A stretch of DNA of 64,000 nt, from NCBI GenBank assembly GCA_010093605.1, contig MU004182.1, forward strand, positions 1,273,032 to 1,337,031. The letters are read 5' to 3'. Positions 51,464 through 61,086 of this stretch are shown here, piece after piece (position 1 is the stretch's first letter; the number at the start of each line of letters is the position of its first letter). The stretch is from Lophium mytilinum (lineage: Eukaryota > Ascomycota > Dothideomycetes > Mytilinidiales > Mytilinidiaceae). Under the pieces are notes generated by a model. The model was given only the letters and a program-made list of their open reading frames with translations. It had not been told where the DNA came from and made no database searches. The position numbers were made by a program, and so were the translations under genes.

Positions 51464-53676
51464 TCATCCCTGCCACACACTCGAGAACCTCCTCCTCCTG
51501 ACCTGCGTCGCCGGACTCGCCTCCCGCGCCGCCGCAAAGCTATTCTCCAAAATCGCATCCTCAATCTCATCTTCCTCTTCAATCCGATCCACCACGCTCT
51601 GCGGCGGCTCGCTCTCAAACACGGCCTGGATATCCGCGTGCACATTGAAGCTCGACAAGCTCCACCAGCTCGCTTTCCCCTTTTTAGACGGGCCGTTCGG
51701 CCCCATTTTCTTGCTCTTCCAGAGGTAGCGCCGCTCGTAGAGGCAGATGAGCACGAGGATGGGCGCGTTGAGCACGCGCACGGCGAAGACGTTGACTTTG
51801 TGGAACCAGCGCGGGGAGATGAGGAACTTGAGGGGCACGAGGATGAGGAGGGCGAGGATGTTGAAGGGGGGTCGGTAGGCGAAGATGGCGTCGGACTTGA
51901 CGCCCTCGAAGGTGAGGACGGTGCGACGGAATTGGATCTCGGCGGTTGCGTCGGCGGCGATCTTGGAGAAGGTGTTGGAGAGGATGGCGACAAGGATGGT
52001 GAGGAAGAGGGTGTTGCCTAGGAAGGCGTAGGTGGTCATGAGAGCCGGGCCGAGGATTAGATGGAAGGTGGGGGATTCTTGGATGCCGGTGCCGTCGAGC
52101 CCGAACCAGATCCAAAGCATCCATTTGGAAATGGTGATGGAGTTGGGTGCGTCTTCGGGGTCCACGTGGGTGTTGCCCATGCTAAGCCATTTCATGGCTA
52201 GTAGGAAACCGCCGAAGCACCATACGGCGATAAGACTGAGGGCGGTGAAGTCAGCCATCATGGCGCGAAGTGAGATAAATAGCATGTTTTCGGGCATGAG
52301 GTTGAAGGCCAGGCGGGGCAGAAGGATGGGGGCGGCGATTGCGAGGATATCGAGAGCTTGGCGGCATTCCCCCAAGTTTCCAACTATCCATCCATGCAAC
52401 CGCATACCGAGATAGACGATATAAATGACGACGAAGGTAATGTCGAGGAATGACCAAAGATTCTGCGTGTGAACATGCCACCCATGCTCAAGCATCGAGG
52501 CAAATTCGTCGAGTACCCAGCCCGCAGCGTAGACGACAAAGCAGACCTCGTACCCAGTGAACCGCGTATGGTCTCGGTGTGCCATGCAGAGACAATACAG
52601 CAGGAGGAGAATGACAAATTGGCAGACCTCGATGATGTTACGAGACCTTGGGACGATCAAGCGATACTGGTTCAATAACGGCGCCTTCCGTGGGTCATAT
52701 AATGAGATTGGCTTGTGCTTGTAGTTGTCAGGTATGATGTCGATGAATGCATTTGGCGTGTAAACAACCCGTCCATAGTAGACAGCGTCCACTACCTTCT
52801 GGCAGGCGGTACTGCTGAGAAACATCTTGCTCTCTGAAATGATGGAGATTTCTAATGCATTCGACTTGCCCTCATAGCCGCCCCGCGAAATTAACGACAT
52901 ACGGGCGAACGGCACCTCTTCACAGACTTCATGGGGCGCGTTCTGGAACGGATCAAAACCAGCGACCAGAATGTTGGCAAGTAGAAGAAGGCCTGGACGA
53001 CCAGTAACATCTTCGTCGAATCGGCGGAGTATCTTCATGGCTAAGAGTTCGCAGAGATTTGCTCGGGTGACATTGACACTCTGATGGTGATGCTGATATG
53101 ATTGCTCGCGTAGAAACTGCACGCGATTGACAAGCAGACAATACACTATGAAAAGTTAGTGGTTGAGCAGAGTAGGCAGTGCGATGTTATTAAGGAAATC
53201 CTACCGATAGAAACGTCGTCTGGATCATACAATCGGTCGACAAGGGGCTTCACAATCAAGACGTTCATTCTCGGCTCCTTAAGTTGGTCCATGGTATATG
53301 GATCATCTGTGTTGGATTAGCAATCTGCAATCTCCTACTTTAGTTCATACTCAACTCACCAATGCTCGCTAACACAATTCTTCGGATTCTGTTCACACAT
53401 TTAGCATCATTGCCACTCTCAGCTGTTTGGACTGTGAAGAGTTGCACCATACCGATGAATGGATACATAAACTGGCAAGCCAGCATGTGGGTCTGGCACA
53501 AACACTTGCTGGGGCCCCGCATACGCCCTCAGACAGCCATCTGGGTCCGCAAGCTCCTCATCCTCATCTCCTAGCAGTGTCTCTTGCTCCTCGCGCGAAC
53601 GTACCGCACGTAGAGCATCGGACAGACTGCGGTGCGACGAAGTGTGAGTGATTGGGAAACCAGGCCGGGGAGACAT
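51464..53676 (-). CDS. YVC1: Vacuolar TRP-type cation channel (YVC1 family)
   Basis: Four exons (53676-53453, 53388-53360, 53306-53205, 53145-51464) give 678 residues, close to yeast Yvc1. The soluble N-terminus has VYYGRVVYTPNAFIDIIPDN. Six membrane segments follow, including VCQFVILLLLYCLCMAH, VCFVVYAAGWVLDEFASM, FLDITFVVIYIVYLGMRL, LDILAIAAPILLPRLAFNL and ALSLIAVWCFGGFLLAM. The pore region is WMLWIWFGLDGTGIQES before LMTTYAFLGNTLFLTILVAI. The acidic C-terminus (DRIEEEDEIEDAIL) could be the calcium-sensing patch known in Yvc1. Exon 2 is only 29 nt but joins in frame. The channel would release calcium from the vacuole. Confidence 0.92.
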
Positions 53677-54169
53677 GGCTGCTACGGTTTGAAGCACAAG
53701 ATAGAAGTGTGTAGGAGGTGCTCTGAAAGAAGTGTCGATGATGCTATTGCTCTATTACTTTGATACTACCGAGGCCAAGGCGGGTTGCTGCAGAAAGCGG
53801 GGCTGTTGCGGGAACTAGGTTGCTTGAGGCTTAGGTATGTACAGAAATCCTGGTTCCTGGTTGTTACGGGCTAGGAAGGCTATAGAGATTATTCCTACGG
53901 CGATTGAGATAGGAGGCGCATGATGACGAGCAGGTGGACGGGACAGCAAGCGCAGTGATGGAGGTTCACCAGCTGGCAAAAGCAAAGGGGCAGGAACTCA
54001 GCCACAGATAACGTAGGGCTGAAACAAGCATGGGGCTTGGTTGCATCTCACGTGCCAAGACCGATCGCGCTCCGATTCGCTCGAGTCTTTTCGCAACGTC
54101 AACAGGTCGAGTCACAACTCGGTCGATGCCACTCAATCTCTCCTTGTCAACAATATCGTTCACAGCAAG
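53677..54169. promoter_or_regulatory. Divergent promoter between YVC1 and the PLP enzyme
   Basis: 493 bp between divergent start codons. No specific element could be named, and short frames inside are not supported. Confidence 0.5.
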
Positions 54170-55766
54170 ATGGAGTCATCCGCATTGCTTCACTACCCCC
54201 TCCCGTCTGATGCAGGCCTGAAAAATCAATATGTTGGCAGGAAAATTAGCGAAGTGGCCGCACCCGCAGCGATTATTGATCGAGCTGTCGCGAAGCGGAA
54301 CTGCGAGGCGATGCTTGAAGTGGCTAAGAGGCTGAATGTGGGCTTCCGGGCACACATCAAGACTCACAAGGTATATAGAACTCACCTGCATCTCTCGCGG
54401 TAGACTAGCGAAAGTGATTACCTATTTAGTTTGGTTGATTGCGTAGGAACCAATTATAGTGCTGACCCGTGTGATTGCAGACAACTGAGCTGTCTCGGCT
54501 TCAGGTGGGTAACACTGGGCCGGCTTCAATAATTGTATCGACCGTCATGGAGCTCGAGCAACTGTTGCCCCTACTCCGAATATTGCAAGTGGAAGGAAGA
54601 GATTGTAGTGTAAGCAAAATGCCCTCGATGATATGGGTGCGCCTGAAGAAACCCAATTAATTACTTCATAGGTGCTCTATGGAATGCCACTGCCTCCATC
54701 GAACGTGCAACGCTTGATGAGTCTTGCCAAAAAGCTGAAATCTCTGACCATTAACGTTCTCATCGATCATCCCGACCAAGTGGAACATTTCAGTCAAACC
54801 TCTTTCAAAGAACCTGACACCAGGATTGGAGCCTTCATCAAGGTTGATACTGGGTATCACCGCTCGGGTGTCGCGCCAGAAAGTGCAACCCTTAAAACCA
54901 TCGTCGACGGGATCATGACAGCCGACTGTCTCGTTTTGAGTGGCTTCTACAGCCACCTTGGCCACAGCTATGGCGGGAACTCGGCCGCTGAAGCTATACA
55001 GGGACTGATTCATGAGATTAGGTCTACCAAGGAGGCAGTAGATTTAGCCTGTGAGGGCCTAAAAGTGCAGAACAGGCTGACAATATCAGTCGGGGCGACA
55101 CCAACTGCGACAGCAGTCCAAAACATATTGATGAAGAGCGACCCTGCAGCCGATGAAGCTCGCAAAGTGATTGAGCAAGTAGCCGCGACATGCCATCTCG
55201 AACTTCATGCTGGCGTCTACCCGCTGCTAGATCTCCAACAGCTCGCAACACACGCACGCCCAACTGAGGTACCCGGTGATCTTGGCGAGAGCTCCAACGC
55301 CGTTGCACCGCTATCTGTGGAAAATATTGGGCTCCGTATGCTTGTCGAGGTGGCAAGCCTTTACGATGATCGAGGGACTCCCGAGGCGTTGATTGGGGCT
55401 GGTACGCTAGCATTGGGAAGAGAACCATGTAAGAGCTACCCAGGCTGGGGCATCGTCACGCCTTGGGAGGATAGCACTGCGGCAGATGATGATAGGCAAT
55501 TATTCTTCCAAGAAGCGTCGCCTGTTTACGACGAAATAGGCCGGACTGGATGGATTGTTGGAAGAATAAGTCAAGAGCACGGAATCCTTGTGTGGCAAGG
55601 CGACCAGCAAAATAAGAGGAAGCTCCGTGTTGGCGAAAAGCTCCTGGTCTGGCCCAACCATGCTTGCGTGGCCGGGGCTGGGTCTGGGTGGTATTTAGTC
55701 GTCGATTCAGACGAGCAGGATCCGGACAGGATTGTGGACGTCTGGGTAAGATGGCGGGGTTGGTAG
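54170..55766 (+). CDS. D-serine dehydratase / D-threonine-aldolase-like PLP enzyme
   Basis: Three exons (54170-54370, 54481-54609, 54672-55766) give 474 residues. The N-terminal TIM-barrel start AAPAAIIDRAVAKRNCEAML and FRAHIKTHK, with the candidate PLP-binding lysine, are typical of fold-type III D-amino-acid enzymes. GAFIKVDTGYHRSGV, LSGFYSHLGHSY and LTISVGATPTATAV follow the family order. LVWPNHACVAGAGSGWYLVV near the C-terminus holds the histidine-cysteine zinc site of eukaryotic D-serine dehydratases. The reaction is inferred as D-serine to pyruvate plus ammonia; a related D-threonine aldolase activity is possible. Confidence 0.88.
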
Positions 55767-55890
55767 TTACTGGGCAGATGTTTTGCCCAGAAAACGACTC
55801 GCTGTCGCAATGCTTCAAATAATGCTGCTAAAGTTGGAACATTTAGATGGGATATATTGCAATCGTAAATATGTCTCGATGGGGACGCGT

Positions 55891-57123
55891 CTATGGATGA
55901 CGTCCGGCGTGCTGTGGTGGCGCTTGGGGGTGTTGACTCGGCCTCATGCCTTGTCCTTGTTGAGGATGTGACGGTACTGGTGCAGGATATGGCGGGGGAT
56001 ATTGACCTGGTGTCTCCCACTTCAGACTGAATGCGACGCTGGCCAAGCCTTTGACTTCGCTCAGAATCTGGCTCAGCATGGTGCCCTGAATGGCGCTTTC
56101 ATTGAGCATCCTCGTCTCAAAGTTTTCCCGCTTCTGGCGGTTCTTGTCGTGAAACGAAGCCGAACTTGTCCTCCATGTCTCTTCTCGCGCGTCGTGGGCC
56201 TCAGAGGCAATTCTTCGGCATTGTTCTACCCAGCGTATCTGGCTGGACAGCTGCTTGGATTCCTTTCTCACGAGATCAGGTATATTCACCATGCCGGAAA
56301 CTGGATCCATCTGTGGAGTGGGAACAGCAAAGACATCTGAGACAGATGGCCGGGTCCCTGACCTAGTACCGCCAACAGCACTTTTATCGCCAGCACCACC
56401 TCCTCGTTCAAGCTTCGTCAAGGTATCGTATTCCCAGCTACTCTTCTCGTGCCACTGCTCTCGCCACTTTCGCAGAAGCCGCTGGACGTGGTTGACGCAT
56501 TCGGTGGTGTCTTCCTGTATGTCTTCCCTCTGCCTGGCTAGCAGATCTTGCAGGTCTTCCTTGGATATTAATGGCATAATATCTTCGTCCTCATCGCCCA
56601 TGCGCATGCGCTTGCTTTCGAGGGGCCCGTCATCAACAAGAAGGTCGTCGTCGGCTGCCTTGCGCTTGCGCCTCGAAAGTATGTCTTGCTCGAGCGCTGC
56701 ATCGGAGCCGCGGCGTGTTGGTTTGTATGGAGTGGTTTGGGGAACAGGAGCACAGGCTTTGGCGATTGAGCGGCCATTTGGTGCTGAAGGGCTCTTCTTG
56801 TGAGTTACTTTGACGGAGATGGGGTGTTCTTCGCCCTCGACGTCGTGCACAATCGACAACTTGTAACTACGCGGAGGGTCGCTGTCCACCACAATCTCAA
56901 TGGCACCCAGAGCGGCTGCAGAAAAGCCGTCGCGTTCGTCGAGCTCGCGCTTGAAGCTGTTGATCACGGCCGCAAGCTTCTTCGCAGCATCGTCAACCAG
57001 CGGATCCGGCCCCGTCGCGGCGGCAGTGGACAACGGCGAGAGCAATTGGTCGTCCTGCGAGGGCAGCGGCGTGGAGAAGGGCGTCGTATGCGACGAGTCC
57101 GTCACTGGGTCTGGCGACGGCAT
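55891..57123 (-). CDS. Hypothetical protein with coiled-coil and nuclear-type basic patch, 410 aa
   Basis: Single exon. I take the start at ATG 57123 (MPSPDPVTDSSH), because the longer upstream frame has no ATG. Residues 50-100 hold a helical charged stretch (KKLAAVINSFKRELDERDGF) and a folded-looking segment AALGAIEIVVDSDPPRSYKL with SIVHDVEGEEHPISVKV. A bipartite basic patch (SRRKRKAADDD) suggests nuclear localisation. A long coiled-coil region follows (DLQDLLARQREDIQEDTTEC, QRLLRKWREQWHEK), and the tail is Pro/Gln-rich. I do not recognise the family; the layout would suit a chromatin- or transcription-associated fungal protein, but this is a guess. Confidence 0.7.
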   Translation of the reverse strand: MPSPDPVTDSSHTTPFSTPLPSQDDQLLSPLSTAAATGPDPLVDDAAKKLAAVINSFKRELDERDGFSAAALGAIEIVVDSDPPRSYKLSIVHDVEGEEHPISVKVTHKKSPSAPNGRSIAKACAPVPQTTPYKPTRRGSDAALEQDILSRRKRKAADDDLLVDDGPLESKRMRMGDEDEDIMPLISKEDLQDLLARQREDIQEDTTECVNHVQRLLRKWREQWHEKSSWEYDTLTKLERGGGAGDKSAVGGTRSGTRPSVSDVFAVPTPQMDPVSGMVNIPDLVRKESKQLSSQIRWVEQCRRIASEAHDAREETWRTSSASFHDKNRQKRENFETRMLNESAIQGTMLSQILSEVKGLASVAFSLKWETPGQYPPPYPAPVPSHPQQGQGMRPSQHPQAPPQHAGRHP

Positions 57124-58022
57124 CGCTGGATTTGTTCGGTGCGCGTCGCGTTGGGGGCGCGGAGGGGCGTGTTGAGGCGCGGCTCGGGATGTGTGCCGAA
57201 GGATGAAGCTCAGGAGCAGCTGTTTTGGCACTGGATTGCGGCGAGCGGGTGCCTGCGACGAGGTCGGCGGCGGTAGGCTGGGCGTTGGGAGATGGAGGGT
57301 CGCACTACAGGCGCGGTGTACGCCCGCTGTCCGTATCGCTTTCTGGCTAAAGCTAGGAGAGAACGGGCGAGATTGGTGGTGATGAGGCGGCTAGTCGCTG
57401 CGGGAAGCGATGCGGCCCGAACGGTCAAGCTGATTCGAATCTGGGGCATCGGGAGCTTTCTGCGCGGAAGACAGCCCCAAGACAGCCAGGACACCCCCCC
57501 AGCGGCCTCTCAGGGCCTCCTCCTGCTCCTCCTGCAACCAATTGGGCCCAGAAATCCCCCGTCATCCTCGTCCTCCGCTGCCCCAGCAGCGATCCTCCAC
57601 TCAGACGCCGCCCAAAAACTGGATGCTGCCGCCGCCTGCACTCGCCTCCGCCGCCGAAATCGACACGCCCCTCTGGCTGGCCGCCCCTAGGCCTCACCTC
57701 GCGCAGCCTTGCCTCTCTCCACACCACTCCACTGCCCACCCTCTCTCTCGCGGGCCGAATCCTCCAGCCGTCATCTGTGCAGCTGCAACATGCAGACCCG
57801 GCCTGCACCTCGCGCACCCTGTTTCTGACTTGTTCCGGCTTCTGCGGCCAGCGTGCCCCTGTCGTTCCCTCTCACCCGCCGGCCACAGTGCCCACGTCCT
57901 GTCCTTCCTTCAGCGCCTTATAGCCCCATATTATATCCCCTCCGGCACGCATAGCACGCCTCAAGAACCGTTCCTGTCCTTAAAGTCCCGATTAGCCATT
58001 CTGCGACCCTCGCCGTCCCGCC
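57124..58022. promoter_or_regulatory. Divergent region between two unknown genes
   Basis: 899 bp, GC-rich and pyrimidine-rich toward 58022. Long frames on both strands (57210-57494, 57292-57690, 57425-57817, 57542-58057) are mutually overlapping and lack domains; they look like composition artefacts of a long leader. Confidence 0.45.
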
Positions 58023-59867
58023 ATGGCCCCTGGCCCGCCGAACGAGCGCGCACATAAACACCACGAGCCCTCTATCTCCTCCTCCCTTCTCACCGACGAC
58101 AGCGACGCCGCCGACCATGCCTCCCCTCCGTTCCCGGTTCCAATACACCCCCTTGAGTCGATGCAGGGCCCCTTCGAGGAGTCCATGCTTGATGCAACGG
58201 GGGATTCGCACTCATCGCCTTTCCAAAATCCTGCTCTGAATGCCGAGTTGCGACACCAGGCGCTGTGCAAAGTCGGCTCAAAGGCGCTAGAGAGCGAGTG
58301 GAACTTCACCTACAACTGCTACTGGCGAGACAACTCACGGGCCAAATTCCATCCCCTGCGGAAGACGGTTGCCCAGGTCGCTTTCGGCGTGCACCTGCTC
58401 CACCAGCATCTGGAGAAGTCAGTGTCCGACGTGGCCGACATTTTGCAGAAACATGTACACGAGCTGGACACCTTCCTACAACGCGCCAACGAGGATATGG
58501 AGAGTGGTATCAAGGACATGCTCTTCCGGTGCAATTGCCTCCGGGTGCCCATGGAGCATGTCAGCGAGTTTGATCGCCTCCTCGAGGATCGCCAGTACCG
58601 AGCCCAGCTTCTAGACGGGAACATCACAATCGAGCGTACAATACAGCGGATGTCACAGTTGATGAACGACTACCTTGTCGATCTACAAACGCTAAAGGAC
58701 GCGAACAACGAGCTAGACACCTATCTAGAGAATATCGGGGAGGAGTGGACGGACGAGAACGACGACGTTGCCCGCATCTATTCGGCCATGTGTGGGAATG
58801 CGCTGGGATGGTCTCAATATGTGCAGAGTCTCATCTCAAAAACGGAAAAGTTGGGACTAGTGCTGGTTCGTGTAGGCAGCTACTGCAACGAGATCGAGAA
58901 GCGTTGTGGTGCTGCCAGTAGGAGAAGCCTGGTGAGTCCCTGCCATGCTTGTGGCCTAGGGAGAGCTTTTTATCACTAACAAATCTCCCAGATTGCAAGC
59001 AGATCGTCGTCCCGCAATTCGAGTTCCAAGGATGGTGTTCGCTCTTTCAAGAATTTCACCGACAACAAACCGCTACCAACCGTTCCGAAAGACCAATACT
59101 CCAAGACGAATTTATCTCCACCCAGAAGTGCCTCCGCAAGCGGCCACCACAATTACCCAGAGAAGCGTCAATCATCGCTGACAGGAGAGGTACGGCAGAC
59201 TACCAGCAGAAGTGGTTCCACGCCAGACCTAGCTCTGGTAGAGCGGCAATATAAACCAGCCGAGTCTGCAAGAGACTCTATATCAAACTTACAAGACAAG
59301 AAGCGAATATCGAAACTTGATGACACGACATTCTTGTCTGGGGATAAGTCCGATCCACTTGATCCTGGGGACGACAAGTCCATCGAAAGAGGGAGGTCAC
59401 GTCACACCGGCAACGGGAAATACCTTGGATCCGAGAAGAAAGGAACGGCCGAATTCTCACCATCAGACGCGAGCACCGTTAAGGTTAGACCCGCAATGAA
59501 TGGAGACACAAGTCCCCCTCTCACTGCGCAAGACTCTGCCTACTCCTCGGTGTCAGGGTCCTTTGCATCTCCGGCGACGCTCCCTTCCCTAGCATCTCCC
59601 ACTCCAATATCGCAACGTCGAGTGACCCTCGGCTTGTTCCCAAGTAGTGCCCCTCCAACACCAAAATTTGCCTCTGGAGGTCACAGCAACGCCTCGGGTC
59701 TCACCCTACCACTATATACAAGGCCGCTTCTTCAAGAGGAGCGGTCTCAGTCACAGCTAAGCAGTCGCAGCACTCGCCGAATGCTCAAGAAGCCCAGTCT
59801 ATCATCACTAAAGAACTTCTTCACGCGGAAGAAAACGTCGAACACTGTGGGAGTTATTAAGGAGTGA
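58023..59867 (+). CDS. Hypothetical coiled-coil protein with Ser-rich tail, 594 aa
   Basis: Two exons, 58023-58931 and 58992-59867, joined by a 60 nt GT-AG intron. After a Pro/Ser-rich head, residues 85-300 are almost entirely helical: HQALCKVGSKALESEWNFTY, HLLHQHLEKSVSDVADILQK, ERTIQRMSQLMNDYLVDLQT and WSQYVQSLISKTEKLGLVLV. A single WNFTYNCYW aromatic cluster is notable. The second exon encodes a disordered Ser/Thr/Pro/Lys tail ending MLKKPSLSSLKNFFTRKKTS. I do not recognise the family; a cytoskeleton- or membrane-associated scaffold is possible but unproven. Confidence 0.75.
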
Positions 59868-61086
59868 AAGGCCGCATTAAAAGTCACGCGTTAATTAATT
59901 TCTTCTTCGATTTTCAGGCGGATTTCCAGGAATCTCATCCTGTCATATTTTGTTATATACCCCCGATCGTTGGCAATACTCCAAAAGGTTGTGTAATGGG
60001 CGGCACCTCAGAGTATTCTAGCTTTTTCCATTACTGTGTAATATGACTTGCTTTTTGCTTTCTTTTGTTATGGTAATGGACGAGTTCATGATTAATCTAG
60101 TGCTGGTGGCGACCAGACTTCCAAAGACAAAGCGGCACCGCTTTGCATGGCGCATGCGTTGAGCGATCTGAAACGTACGTAATGTCTCCTAGTAGCCTAT
60201 TCATCAAGCTGTAGGCCTTTGGCTTTTCTACAGTGACATTACCAAATCAAGACTGTGATTTATCTACTGCTGTTGCTTTCTGACTCAGATGACAGGTGGA
60301 AGGTATGCCGGAGTAAGCGGACTTGCGCCTTGAAGACACTTTATGCACGTGCTGAGTTGGACGTACGGCTTCTACTTGATCCCGTAGCTGTGAAGAGCGC
60401 CTAGAGCATTCAGCATTTCAGACGATGAAGTAGTCTTCCGCACGTCATACTTCAATCACGTAGATTAGTACGATAAAGAGGTTCTGAAGCTCCCCAAGGT
60501 ACAATCACTGGTCATGGAAATCCGTACACTAGTTTACCACTGCTTGAGGAGCCTTGCGGTAGTTTCAGCGTGCTACAAAAGGGAAAAGTGCGGCACTTTG
60601 AACTGGTAGTAAACCTTTGAGGCTAATCCAGAAAGTGTTAACCCCTTGTATAGAGATTGAAAGTGCATCTGCTGTCCCCAGTTTCTGAGAGTACGCTGAA
60701 ACCCCTCAAACAACCGTAAGAAAGTGTACGGATATCTACCTTGACAAGGCACTGTACGGATTTTCGACTCGATGCCTCGCTCCTGCCAGTTGCCGAGCGG
60801 TCTCACCACACGCAACAGCGCCTTCTCCCGCGCTTCGTCCCTCTTGACATTCCAGCACCTCGTCCTCACTCTTGCTCGACCACCCTTCAAGGCCGGGGCT
60901 CTCTTCCCACTTTGTTTTGGAAACGTTGGAAGGCAGCATCAATTCCCCTCGCATTTGTTTTCTTTCCTTCTACTTGACTTCTTCATCGTCAACGCCCAAC
61001 TCTTCATCTTTCTCCAGCCTGCACCATTCCAGCTCGTCTCTCGCCCTTCCTTGCCCTTGTGGCACTCAAGCTTGAAAGGCGGCACA
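59868..61086. other. Intergenic region with 5' leader of the last gene
   Basis: About 1.2 kb. The stretch from 60780 to 61086 is pyrimidine-rich and probably the long 5' leader of the following gene. Frames on both strands in 60570-61145 have no domain content. Confidence 0.45.

Noticed and set aside
51427-52124. Arg/Ser-rich frames overlapping the YVC1 gene
   Set aside because: Frame shadows caused by GC-rich coding sequence of the channel.
57210-57817. Several 90-130 codon frames between two unknown genes
   Set aside because: Mutually overlapping on both strands with biased composition; treated as leader and promoter sequence.
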